64,000 nucleotides of DNA, taken from the NCBI GenBank assembly GCA_963776675.1, contig CAVZNR010000049.1, positions 186,001 through 250,000 on the forward strand, in the 5' to 3' direction. Under the pieces are notes generated by a model, which had not been told where the DNA came from, did no database searches, and saw only the letters and a list, made by a program, of their open reading frames with translations. A program made the translations under genes and the position numbers. This stretch comes from Hyphomicrobium_A sp963776675. GTDB taxonomy: Bacteria > Pseudomonadota > Alphaproteobacteria > Rhizobiales > Hyphomicrobiaceae. Positions 27,920-35,931 of the stretch are shown here, piece by piece; position 1 is the first letter of the stretch; every line of letters starts with the position of its first letter.

Positions 27920-28162
27920 CGCACACGCGGCGAGAGTACCAGCACCGCGCCTTGCGCAAGAGGAACGGCGCTCCGATTGCGTCGGCGCCAGCGGCTGCAG
28001 CACGGACAGCTTCTGGAACGACTGCACCACGGCGACGAACACGTTGAGATAGAGGCGGCGGGCGGCGTCCGCCAGGCGCCCGCGAGATGGAAGACGTACA
28101 GCGCGGCGAGCGCCACGATAAGGATGATCGACGACAGGATGCCGACGCCGAGCGCGGGCCTT
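27920..28162 (-). pseudogene. Degraded membrane-protein gene
   Basis: Fragments in two frames read like the C-terminal half of a small membrane protein. They are PALGVGILSSIILIVALAAL then YVFHLAGAW, then in another frame LYLNVFVAVVQSFQKLSVL then QPLAPTQSE, then back in the first frame AVPLAQGAVLVL. Together they form an order I know from short membrane proteins (two helices ending in L-A-P-T-Q-S-E), but a segment between the helices is missing. At least two shifts are needed and no start is visible. The rest of 27849-28213 shows no other gene. Confidence 0.5.
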
Positions 28163-28177
28163 GGGGGATGGAAAGAT

Positions 28178-28205
28178 GGGCTCTGAGCCAAACGGATCAG
28201 AGCCC
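28178..28205 (-). terminator. Terminator of the pirin gene
   Basis: GGGCTCTGA and TCAGAGCCC form a perfect 9-base stem with a ten-base loop, 9 bases past the pirin stop. On the minus strand ATCTTTCC follows, a weak T-tract. Confidence 0.6.
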
Positions 28206-28213
28206 GATAAGGT

Positions 28214-28918
28214 TTAAGCGGCCATATCAAACAGCAGGATCTCGGCATCCTGCGACGTGCCGACGAGCTTGAGCTCGCCGGGCTCCGTCACGGCGACACC
28301 GTCACCGGGATAGAGCTGCTCGCCGTTGAGCGTCGCCGTTCCCGTGGCGACCTGCGCCCAGGCGTTGCGGCCGGCTTTGAGCGTGTGGCTCACAGCGGCG
28401 CCGTCATCGAGCAGGGTGGCGTAGAGGTCGACATCCTGGTGGATCGTCACCGATCCGTCGCGGCCGTCGCGCGAGCCGACGAGACGTAGCTTGCCGCGCT
28501 TGTCCTCGACCGGGAACGTCTTCTGCTCGTAGCCCGGCTCCAGTCCTTTGCGCTCCGGCTCGATCCAGATCTGCAGGAAGTGCGCCGGCTCCGTCTTCGA
28601 CGCGTTGAACTCCGAGTGGCGGATGCCCGATCCGGCCGACATGCGCTGCACGTCGCCGGGCCGGATCACCGAGCCGGTGCCGAGGCTGTCCTTGTGAGCG
28701 AGCCCGCCCTCGAGCACGTAGGACACGATCTCCATGTCGCCGTGCGGGTGGGTGGGAAACCCGCCGCCCGGCGCCACGCGGTCGTCGTTGATGACGCGCA
28801 GGGGCCCGAAGCCCATGTGGTTCGGGTCGTAGTAGTGGCCGAAGGAGAAGCTGTGGCGGCTGTCGAGCCAACCCAGGTTGGCGCGTCCGCGCTCCTCGGC
28901 TTTACGAAGGGTCAGCAT
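28214..28918 (-). CDS. Pirin family protein (YhhW-like quercetinase)
   Basis: 234 residues with a bicupin fold. The N-terminal cupin keeps the metal ligands of bacterial pirins: two His in PTHPHGDMEIVSY, and a His and Glu in GIRHSEFN. The start MLTLRKAEERGRANLGWLDSRHSF (in parts) is characteristic of YhhW-type proteins, which can oxidise quercetin in vitro; in vivo roles are unclear, with redox sensing proposed. It is divergent from the LysR gene at 29042 with a 123-base gap, the usual layout when a LysR protein controls its neighbour. Confidence 0.92.
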   Translation of the reverse strand: MLTLRKAEERGRANLGWLDSRHSFSFGHYYDPNHMGFGPLRVINDDRVAPGGGFPTHPHGDMEIVSYVLEGGLAHKDSLGTGSVIRPGDVQRMSAGSGIRHSEFNASKTEPAHFLQIWIEPERKGLEPGYEQKTFPVEDKRGKLRLVGSRDGRDGSVTIHQDVDLYATLLDDGAAVSHTLKAGRNAWAQVATGTATLNGEQLYPGDGVAVTEPGELKLVGTSQDAEILLFDMAA

Positions 28919-29015
28919 GGTTGTCTCTCCTCTGCTGGGGCCGGGTCAGACGACCGGCCCGTTCGCCACTCGATATGGAGCGTTGACGGAATTGGTGCAA
29001 TCTATCAATAATTGG

Positions 29016-29024
29016 CCAGTCTGG
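29016..29024. promoter_or_regulatory. Possible LysR-type operator in the pirin/lysR gap
   Basis: CCAGTCTGG is a short palindrome about 20 bases before the LysR start, flanked on both sides by ATTGG (29011 and 29031). Divergent LysR genes usually bind here. The site is inferred from position and symmetry only; it is not a textbook T-N11-A box. Confidence 0.3.
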
Positions 29025-29041
29025 TTCCATATTGGATACAA

Positions 29042-29959
29042 ATGGACAAGCTCGACGCCATGAACGCCTTCGCCAAGGTGGTGGCGGCCGGCAGCTATGC
29101 CGAGGCCGCGCGGCGGCTGGGGCTGACGCGCTCGGCCGTCAGCAAGGCGGTGATGGAGCTGGAGCAGCTGCTGGGCGCGCGCCTGCTCGACCGCACCACG
29201 CGGAGGGTCGCGCCGACCGAAGCTGGGCGCGCCTACTACGAGCGCTGCGTATCGATCCTCGCCGACGTGGAGGAGACCGAGATCCAGATCTCGCGGCTGC
29301 ACGACGCGCCGCGCGGCGTCTTGAAGATCAACGCGCCGATGAGTTTCGGCACGCGCTATCTGGGGGCGGCCGTCGCCGATTTCACGAGGCGCTATCCCGA
29401 CCTGAAGATCGAGCTCATCCTCAACGACCGTTTCATCGATCCCTTGGAGGAAGGCGTCGACGTGACGGTGCGCATCGGGGTCTTAAGCGATTCCAGTCTG
29501 ATCGCGCGGCGCCTGGCGCCGGCGCGGCTGGCGCTCGTCGCATCGCCGCACTACCTCGCGCAAGCCGGCACGCCGCAGACGCCAGAGGATCTCGGGCAGC
29601 ATCGCTGCCTCACCTACGGGCACATGGCGGCGACGCAGCGCTGGACGCTGACGCGCGAGGGCGGTCCGGTCACCGTTCCGGTCGACTCGCGCCTGTGCTC
29701 CAACAACGGCGACGTGCTGCGCGAGGCCGCGCTCAGCGGCAACGGCATTACCAACCTGCCGACGTTCCTCATCGGCCCCGACATCGCAGAGGAACGGCTG
29801 CGGGTCGTGCTGGCCGATTACCCGCCGGCCCCCCTCGGCATCTACGCGCTCTATGCGCCCAACCGCTACCTCGCCGCCAAGACGCGCGTATTCATCGACT
29901 TCCTAGCTGAGCGCTTCGGCGAGGCCCCGGAGTGGGACGCGTTCGACCGGGTGGCTTGA
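29042..29959 (+). CDS. LysR-family transcriptional regulator
   Basis: 305 residues. The N-terminal winged helix-turn-helix is typical (MDKLDAMNAFAKVVAAGSY, then AARRLGLTRSAVSKAVMELE). The C-terminal LysR substrate-binding domain runs from about residue 90 (GVLKINAPMSFGTRYL), with the CLTYGHMAAT segment conserved in the CrgA/DsdC-like branch. The ATG at 29042 is chosen; an upstream TTG at 29012 would add ten residues with no support. It probably regulates the divergent pirin gene and itself; the inducer is unknown. Confidence 0.93.
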   Translation: MDKLDAMNAFAKVVAAGSYAEAARRLGLTRSAVSKAVMELEQLLGARLLDRTTRRVAPTEAGRAYYERCVSILADVEETEIQISRLHDAPRGVLKINAPMSFGTRYLGAAVADFTRRYPDLKIELILNDRFIDPLEEGVDVTVRIGVLSDSSLIARRLAPARLALVASPHYLAQAGTPQTPEDLGQHRCLTYGHMAATQRWTLTREGGPVTVPVDSRLCSNNGDVLREAALSGNGITNLPTFLIGPDIAEERLRVVLADYPPAPLGIYALYAPNRYLAAKTRVFIDFLAERFGEAPEWDAFDRVA

Positions 29960-30060
29960 ACATCGCCCCTATCAATTGATCTGTATCAAGGAAACGCGCG
30001 AGCGCGCGGGCAGGATCGTTTGGGGAGCTTTTCGGCTGGGATTGATCGGAGATCCACGCG

Positions 30061-30867
30061 ATGGACGCAGGCAGCGATTCCCTGAACCAGGGGGCCGGCG
30101 CGCGACCGCTCGGCTATCCCGTGCGCCGTGTTCCGCTCGATGCGCCCTGGGACTGGCTGAGCCGCGGGTGGCGGGACCTGTGCACCGAGCCCGTCGCGAG
30201 CCTGTGCTACGGCGCGGCTTTTGCCGTCGTCGCCTGGATCGTGCTCGCCGTGTTGAGCCTGCTCGGCGCCACGGCGCTCGTTCCCGTGCTGGGCGCGGGC
30301 TTCCTGCTGGTCGCGCCGCTGCTCGCAGCGGGGCTCTACGAGATGAGCCGGCGCTATGAAAAGAAGGAGCCGGTGACGGCGCGCGCGGTCTTCGATGCCT
30401 GCGCGCCAGCGATCGGCAGGCTCGCTTTCTTCGGCGTGGCTCTGTTCTTTGCCTTCTTCATATGGGTCGAGCTCGCCTTCCTGCTGCTGTCGCTGTTCCT
30501 CGGCGAGGTCGCGGTGCCCGATCCCAGCCAATTCGTTCAAACAGCGCTGTTTACCAACGCCGGGTTGGCCCTCCTTTTCATCGGCACCCTGACGGGAGGC
30601 CTGCTCGCGGCGATGGTGTTCTCCATCTCCAGCGTGGCGGTGCCGTTGCTCCTGGTGAAGGACGTCGACGCCGTCACGGCGATGGCGACGAGCGCGCGCG
30701 CCACGAGCCTCAACACCGGGGCGATGCTGCTGTGGGCGGCGCTGATCGCCGGCTATATGGCGGTCGGGCTGGCGACGCTCTTCGTCGGCCTCATCGTCAT
30801 CTTTCCCCTCCTGGGGCATGCCACCTGGCACGCATTCCGAGACCTCGTCGAGATCGACGGCATCTGA
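30061..30867 (+). CDS. DUF2189 integral membrane protein (paralogue)
   Basis: 268 residues with about six hydrophobic segments and the same end motif as the protein at 25327-26166 (GHATWHAFRDLVE). The N-terminus before helix 1 reads PWDWLSRGWRDL, and the helix 2 exit carries the YEMSRRYEKKE motif of DUF2189. Similarity to the other copy is clear but not recent. The gene begins at the ATG at 30061, 101 bases after the LysR stop. Function is unknown. Confidence 0.85.
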   Translation: MDAGSDSLNQGAGARPLGYPVRRVPLDAPWDWLSRGWRDLCTEPVASLCYGAAFAVVAWIVLAVLSLLGATALVPVLGAGFLLVAPLLAAGLYEMSRRYEKKEPVTARAVFDACAPAIGRLAFFGVALFFAFFIWVELAFLLLSLFLGEVAVPDPSQFVQTALFTNAGLALLFIGTLTGGLLAAMVFSISSVAVPLLLVKDVDAVTAMATSARATSLNTGAMLLWAALIAGYMAVGLATLFVGLIVIFPLLGHATWHAFRDLVEIDGI

Positions 30868-31026
30868 CCAGTCAGCAAGATTCGGCCACAATCCGGCATC
30901 GACGGTCCCCGACAGCACGCGTGCGGCCAATTGCGCTCCCGTCGACGGAACCACGGCCCTGCTCCCGTCATTAGATGTAGACGCCTACTGAGTCTCGACG
31001 GCGTCCATAACAACGGGAGAAGCCAA

Positions 31027-31694
31027 GTGAGAATACGAATTCTAGCCGGTGCCGCACTGGCCGTGGCGATGCTGGGAGTGCCGGCCGCGCAAGCGGCGTC
31101 CCCGGCCTATACGACGGCCAATGTGAATTTCCGCACCGGCCCCGACACCGAGTTCCCCTCGGTTGGCGTCATCCCTGAAGGGGACGACATCTACGTCGAG
31201 GGCTGCCTGCGCGACGAGTCCTGGTGCGACGTCCGCTGGGACGGCGATCGCGGCTGGGTCTACAGCGAATACATCGCTTTCGACTATCGCGGCGACACCG
31301 TGCTGCTGCCGGACGTCGGCGTTTCGGTGTTCGGGATCCCGATCGTCGTCGTTCGCCGCCGACCGTTATTGGGACCGCTACTACGTGGGTCGCCCCTGGT
31401 ACAAGAACCGCGACCGGTGGTTCAAGTACAAGTGGCATCCGCGTCAAGGCTGGCGCGGACCGCCCAAGGGCAAGCGCACGCCCGGCTGGTGGCGTCAGGG
31501 ATATAGCGCGCCCAAGGGCATGAAGGCGCCCCCGGGCAGAGGCTGGAAGCGTCCGGCGAACCATCGTCATGGTCGGGGTGATCACCGCGGCGACGACCGC
31601 AAGGGCGGCGACGATCGCCGCGGCGGCAGATCACCGCGGCGGCGGAGACGATCGCCGCGGCGGCGGAGACCACCGCGACCGGGACCGGCACTGA
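31027..31694 (+). CDS. Secreted SH3-domain protein with Gly/Asp/Arg/His repeats; two +1 frameshifts
   Basis: The start is the GTG at 31027, with GGGAGA nine bases upstream. A signal peptide ends AAQAASP. A bacterial SH3 domain follows (residues about 25-85: YTTANVNFRTGPDTEFP to GWVYSEYIAF). Frame 1 then breaks at 31351: dropping one G continues as FAADRYWDRYYVGRPWYKN, a Trp/Tyr-rich stretch. A second drop near 31628 turns an Arg-rich nonsense end into GDDRRGGDHRGGGDDRRGGG and a short charged end, stopping at 31694. The reconstructed length is 221 residues. SH3b domains often bind peptidoglycan. The breaks may be sequencing errors or real decay. Confidence 0.72.
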
Positions 31695-31724
31695 TCGCTG
31701 GCTGACAGAGACCGAATGAACGTA

Positions 31725-31763
31725 GCGCCCGAGCGGCATCGCCGTCCGGGCGCTGCGCGTTTT
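31725..31763 (+). terminator. Intrinsic terminator after the SH3 gene
   Basis: GCGCCCG (31725-31731) and CGGGCGC (31747-31753) form a 7-base stem with a 15-base loop, followed by TGCGCGTTTTGC. It lies 30 bases past the reconstructed SH3 stop at 31694. Confidence 0.6.
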
Positions 31764-31836
31764 GCGCCCACGTATCCGTTCTCACGCGCCGCATTCGTAG
31801 TAATGTAGCCAGGACGCGACGCGAACAGGATGGCGC

Positions 31837-32205
31837 ATGAGCGGAAGATCTGACGATCAAACATGGCAGAGCCCGCGGCGGCACGCGCGCGCCGCGATGG
31901 TGCTGATGCTGTTGGCGTGCTGCGGGCGACCCGGTCTTGCCGCAGAAGCCGGCGATGGCAAGGCCATTCTCGAGAAGAACTGCGGACGCTGTCACGCGGT
32001 GGCTGCCGGAGACGCGAGCCCGCTCAAACAGGCGCCCAATCTATGGGACAAGCTCAGGAGCTATCCCGACGAGCGGCTCGATTTCGAACTCGCCGAGGGC
32101 ATCGGCTCGCGCCACGAAACCATGCCGCAAATCCAGTTCACGGACGAGGACATCACGGCCATCTTCTATTACCTGCACGGCGACGGGACCGGCGCGAAGG
32201 ACTGA
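31837..32205 (+). CDS. Class I c-type cytochrome (small, secreted)
   Basis: 122 residues. A signal sequence (hydrophobic core MVLMLLACC) precedes a haem site C49-G-R-C-H53. A later Met in the ETMPQIQF segment is a plausible axial ligand. The final helix (TDEDITAIFYYLHG) is typical of cytochrome c domains. It should carry electrons in the periplasm; the partner is not identifiable. The start ATG at 31837 follows AGGATGG. It sits between the SH3 gene and lpxD, with no shared operon partner evident. Confidence 0.85.
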   Translation: MSGRSDDQTWQSPRRHARAAMVLMLLACCGRPGLAAEAGDGKAILEKNCGRCHAVAAGDASPLKQAPNLWDKLRSYPDERLDFELAEGIGSRHETMPQIQFTDEDITAIFYYLHGDGTGAKD

Positions 32206-32225
32206 TCGCTCCTCGTCGGGCGCCC

Positions 32226-32257
32226 GGTGTCAGACCCGGACGATCAGGGCCCTGACC
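32226..32257. repeat. Variant GGTGTCAG palindromic repeat
   Basis: GGTGTCAGACCCGGA matches the left arm and loop of the palindrome at 43503-43529. The right side is different (ATCAGGGCCCTGACC), giving only a degenerate pairing. It lies between the cytochrome and lpxD. Confidence 0.45.
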
Positions 32258-32391
32258 TGCCGTTCCTTCGCCGCTGGCCCGATTTTTGGGCATGCAGGAC
32301 GCATCCGCGCATGGCCACAAAGCGCGGGGCGGGCGAGACAATTTGGGTTATAATGGGCTGCGGGGCCGGCGTATTGCGTAAAGGTCTGCCT

Positions 32392-33426
32392 ATGCCTGAC
32401 GTTCGCTTCTTCCATCGCGCCGGACCCTTTCCGCTGCGTGATATCGCGGCGCTTGTGGGCGCGGAGCCCCTGGATCCAGAAGCCGGCGCCGTCGCCATTC
32501 ACGACATCGGCCCGCTCGATTCCGCCGGACCTCACGACATCAGCGTCTTCACTGACGTGCGCTATCGCGACGCGCTTGCACCGACGCGGGCGCGCGCGAT
32601 CATCATCAGCCGCAGCCTGGCACGCCACGCCGCCGATCCGACCCGACTCCTCTATGTGAAGGACCCGCGCCTTGCCTATGCGCAGGTCGGGCAGCTCTTC
32701 TATCCGCTGCCAGCGCTGGAGCCGGGGATCGATCCCAGGGCACGCGTGCACGACAGCGCGACCATCGGTGAGGGCACGCAAGTCGACGCCGGTGCCGTGA
32801 TCGGGCGCGGAGTCGAGATCGGCGCGCGCTGCCACATCGGCTGCAACGTCAGCATCGGCGATCACGTCCAGATCGGCGACGCGTGCCGCATCGGAGCCAA
32901 CACCTCGATCAGTCACGCGCTGATCGGCAGCCGTGTCGGCATCGAGACCTGCGTGACCATCGGCTCGCAGGGCTTCGGCTTCGTGCCGGATGCGAACGGT
33001 TTGACGCGCATGCTGCAGCTCGGCCGCGTCGTCATCGAGGACGACGTCCAGATCGGGGCCAACTGCGCCATCGACCGTGGTGCGACGGGAGACACCCAGA
33101 TCGGCGCCGGCACCGTCATCGACAATCTCGTGCAGATTGCCCACAACGTCCGCTTGGGGCGCAGCTGCGTGGTCTGCGCCCAGGTCGGCATCGCCGGCAG
33201 CACCGTGATCGGCGACGGCGTCATGATCGGCGGCCAGGCCGGCATCGTGGACCACGTGAGGGTGGGCGATGGCGCACGCATCGCGGCCATGAGCGGCGTC
33301 ATGCGCAACGTCGAGCGCAAAGCGGTTGTGGGCGGAATTCCGGCCCTGCCGATCAAGGCCTGGCATCGCCAGACGATCGGGCTTGCGCGCCTGTTCAAGG
33401 GCGGCGACACCAACGGCAAGGACTAG
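32392..33426 (+). CDS. lpxD: UDP-3-O-acylglucosamine N-acyltransferase LpxD
   Basis: 344 residues. An N-terminal uridine-binding domain (about 1-100) leads into a left-handed beta-helix of hexapeptide repeats (ATIGEGTQVDAGAVIG onwards) and a short C-terminal helical part. The catalytic His is His251 in DNLVQIAHNVRLG. LpxD adds the second acyl chain in lipid A synthesis, using 3-hydroxyacyl-ACP. Most genomes place lpxD beside bamA, fabZ and lpxA; here it stands alone, so it may be a second copy. The ATG at 32392 follows AAAGGTCTGCC; the frame is open to 32227 but unsupported. Confidence 0.93.
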   Translation: MPDVRFFHRAGPFPLRDIAALVGAEPLDPEAGAVAIHDIGPLDSAGPHDISVFTDVRYRDALAPTRARAIIISRSLARHAADPTRLLYVKDPRLAYAQVGQLFYPLPALEPGIDPRARVHDSATIGEGTQVDAGAVIGRGVEIGARCHIGCNVSIGDHVQIGDACRIGANTSISHALIGSRVGIETCVTIGSQGFGFVPDANGLTRMLQLGRVVIEDDVQIGANCAIDRGATGDTQIGAGTVIDNLVQIAHNVRLGRSCVVCAQVGIAGSTVIGDGVMIGGQAGIVDHVRVGDGARIAAMSGVMRNVERKAVVGGIPALPIKAWHRQTIGLARLFKGGDTNGKD

Positions 33427-33443
33427 CGCCCGAGCTTTCCGTT

Positions 33444-34085
33444 TTAGCGATCCCAATCGATCTGGCCGAACTCGGCAGAGGTTGGCTCGCCGGTCTGATC
33501 GTTGTCGTTGAACACCGCGACGTATTGGAGCGCCGGAGGCGCGCGCCCGAAGGCCGCCTTGTAGTCAGCCGCAAGGTCGCGCCGCTCGCGTTCCCACCTT
33601 CCGACTTCAGCGCGACCGCGCAACTGAATGTAGCGCAGGCTTGCATAGCGCCGCGAGCGCAGGACCGTGCCATCGGCGACCGGCGTCGCGGTCCAGGTAT
33701 ACGCCAAGGTCGGAACGTCCCGGTTAAAGAAGGACGGTGCGCCGAAAATGAAAAAGATCGTAGCGCCGCAGTCCTCTGTCTTGAGCTCGCGGATATCGGC
33801 GCTTTTCTGCAATTGATCGACCCGCCAGCGCCAGGCGACCGCCCCCAGCAAGACGGGTGCGATGGCGACCGGCAGGTACAGCCCCGAAGCGGAACGATGG
33901 GGCGTGGAGCGCAGAACCGGGCCGAATTGGCTCGCCTCCTTCGCGAGCGCATTGCGGCCCACGAAATCGATGCGCTCAGCCGTCGCCATCATCGCCACCG
34001 GGTCGGCGAGCACGGTGCCGGCCAAGGACTGCGGCGCGCCGATTAGAAAAATCACCAAGGCTGCCATGAAGGTCTGCGCGCACAT
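33444..34085 (-). CDS. Secreted or anchored protein with a DUF3047-like C-terminus
   Basis: 213 residues from MCAQTFMAAL at 34085 (GGGGAG nine bases upstream). An N-terminal hydrophobic segment ends QSLAG. A second short hydrophobic stretch is near residue 80 (LPVAIAPVLLGAVAW). The C-terminal 130 residues resemble DUF3047: a strand pair around the haem-free ATIFFIFGAPSF, an R-x-RYASLRYIQLRG segment, WERERRDLAADYKAAFG and a final AVFNDNDQTGE. Function of DUF3047 is unknown. It is convergent with lpxD, 17 bases apart. Confidence 0.55.
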   Translation of the reverse strand: MCAQTFMAALVIFLIGAPQSLAGTVLADPVAMMATAERIDFVGRNALAKEASQFGPVLRSTPHRSASGLYLPVAIAPVLLGAVAWRWRVDQLQKSADIRELKTEDCGATIFFIFGAPSFFNRDVPTLAYTWTATPVADGTVLRSRRYASLRYIQLRGRAEVGRWERERRDLAADYKAAFGRAPPALQYVAVFNDNDQTGEPTSAEFGQIDWDR

Positions 34086-34196
34086 GCCCTGACGCTCCCC
34101 GCCCATCTGTCCTGGTTAGATGCCGACGCCAGAGCATTGCGCGCGCGGTCAGCAAAACGCAACTCCTCACGTGCCGGAGATCCTAGACTCGGAAGC

Positions 34197-34967
34197 TCAG
34201 CTGGTGACCGGCACGGGCAGCGCGGCGACGAGGCGGGTGAGCGTGTCGAAGGTGGGGCGGTCGAGGATGCCGTCGGCACGCTTGGGGCGAAAGTGCAGCT
34301 GGAACGCCTTGACCACGGTGGCCGTCCGCCGATCGAGCTCGCCATGCACCTCGACGTCGTAGCCGTATTGGCGCAGCAGCGTCTGCGTCTCGACGATGGC
34401 CGCGGTCTGCTCGGGCGCGATCAGCTCCGCGCACGCGAGATCGATCGGCGCCGGCTCCACCCAGTGGCCGACGCCCTGACTTGCAAGCCAAGCCCAATCA
34501 AACTTCTCGCCGGGATCGATCTTGCGCCCGGGCGCCACGTCCGAATGGGCGAGAATGCCCTCCGGGGGAATCGCGCGGCGCCGCGCGATGTCACGGCACA
34601 GGGCGGCAACGGCTTGCATCTGCGCTTGCGGAAAATCGGGATAGCCACGGTCGTGGCCGGGATTCTGAATCTCGATGCCGATAGAGGCGGAATTTATGTC
34701 GGTCACGCCTGCCCAGTGCGAGGCGCCCGCGTGCCAGGCGCGCATGCCTTCCGGCACCATCTGCGTGATGCGGCCGACCTCGTCGATGACGTAGTGGCAG
34801 GACACCTTGCTTTCCGGGTTCGCCAGCCACGCGACCGCGTCGGCGCCCGAGGTCATGCCGGTGTAGTGCAGCAACACAAGGTAAGGCCGCGCGCTTAAGC
34901 GGCGCTCGCCGATATTGGGCGAGGGATGCAGGGCGTCGACGATCTGGCTATCGGGCTTCATGATCAC
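34197..34967 (-). CDS. N-acetylmuramoyl-L-alanine amidase (AmpD/AmiD-like)
   Basis: About 254-256 residues. Amidase_2 domain: zinc His in LVLLHYTGMTS, an aromatic His pair in AWHAGASHWAG, and His-Ser-Asp in LAHSDVAPGRK. A C-terminal peptidoglycan-binding helical domain follows (TQTLLRQYGYDVEVHGELD). The enzyme cuts muropeptides between MurNAc and L-Ala. No signal peptide is seen, favouring a cytoplasmic AmpD-like role in wall recycling, although the binding domain is more AmiD-like. The start is ATG 34961, or GTG 34967, which overlaps the stop of the djlA-like gene; the pair is probably translationally coupled. Confidence 0.9.
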   Translation of the reverse strand: MIMKPDSQIVDALHPSPNIGERRLSARPYLVLLHYTGMTSGADAVAWLANPESKVSCHYVIDEVGRITQMVPEGMRAWHAGASHWAGVTDINSASIGIEIQNPGHDRGYPDFPQAQMQAVAALCRDIARRRAIPPEGILAHSDVAPGRKIDPGEKFDWAWLASQGVGHWVEPAPIDLACAELIAPEQTAAIVETQTLLRQYGYDVEVHGELDRRTATVVKAFQLHFRPKRADGILDRPTFDTLTRLVAALPVPVTS

Positions 34968-35701
34968 GAGCAGCTCTCCTCGCAGTCGGCGTGCGCGGCC
35001 GCGCGCTGCTTGAGGATCTCGTCATAGGCGGCGTTGAAGGCGGACAACCGGCGGTCGGCGGCGGCGCGGAACTCGGTCGGCACGCCGCTTGCGGCCATCT
35101 GGTCGGGGTGGTGCTTGCGCACCAGTGCGCGATGATGCGCCTTGAGGTCGGCGTCGGAAATATCCGGCGCCACGCCGAGGATGGCGTAAGGGCTGTCGGG
35201 ATCGTGCACAAAGCTGGCGCGAATGGTCAGAAATTCGAGCCCGCTCAGGCCGAAGCGCTCAGCCACCGTCTCGAGGAAGCGATCCTCCGCAGGATGCAGC
35301 ACGCCATCGGCGGCAGCGATGTGGAACAGGCATTCGAGCATGGCGCGCAACAGCTCCGGCTCGTCTTTGAGCATGCGCGCGATCTTGCCGGCATAGGCCT
35401 CGTAGCCGGCGACGTCCTCACTGGCGAGGTTGTAGAGGTGGCGCACGTTCTCGATCTCCCCGGGGGGAATTTCAAACAGGCGCTCGAACGCTTCCGCCTC
35501 GACGGGCAGCGCAACGCCGTCGGCCTTGGCCATCTTGGCGGCGAGCGTGGTAACCGCGATCGTGAAGGCAGCCGTACGGTGCGCAGGCGTGCGCTCGGTC
35601 AGCTTATCGAGACCGAGCCGCGCCCACACCGCCGCCAGGGCGTCGTGCAGCGCGCCGACCTTCTCCAGCCCCAGCGCGTTCGATATGGCTTTCCAACTCA
35701 T
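34964..35701 (-). CDS. DjlA-like protein (TerB domain plus J domain)
   Basis: 245 residues. The first part (about 45-170) is a helical TerB/tellurite-resistance type domain (KMAKADGVALPVEAEAFERL; then a second repeat IAAADGVLHPAEDRFLETV). The C-terminal J domain carries the essential His-Pro-Asp motif (VRKHHPDQM) and begins YAILGVAPDISDADLK. J domains stimulate the ATPase of DnaK. E. coli DjlA has an N-terminal membrane anchor; none is seen here. The stop overlaps the amidase start. Confidence 0.88.
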   Translation of the reverse strand: MSWKAISNALGLEKVGALHDALAAVWARLGLDKLTERTPAHRTAAFTIAVTTLAAKMAKADGVALPVEAEAFERLFEIPPGEIENVRHLYNLASEDVAGYEAYAGKIARMLKDEPELLRAMLECLFHIAAADGVLHPAEDRFLETVAERFGLSGLEFLTIRASFVHDPDSPYAILGVAPDISDADLKAHHRALVRKHHPDQMAASGVPTEFRAAADRRLSAFNAAYDEILKQRAAAHADCEESCS

Positions 35702-35931
35702 CCCGAACCCTTAGCCGCAATTCCTGTTAACTTGAAGGATAGCGGGGGGTTCCTTGGGAGTCTTTGGGGAGTCTTCGGGAAAATCGGGACAATTGCCGGA
35801 AAAATTGGCGGGGGGTGCGACGCTAGGTGCCACTGGGCGCTGCCGGGAGCCGCAGCGAGCCACGCGTGGTTGACGCACTCCGCCATTCGCCGATAGCTGA
35901 CGGAAAGCGGCGGTTAACAGACGGACCTGAG

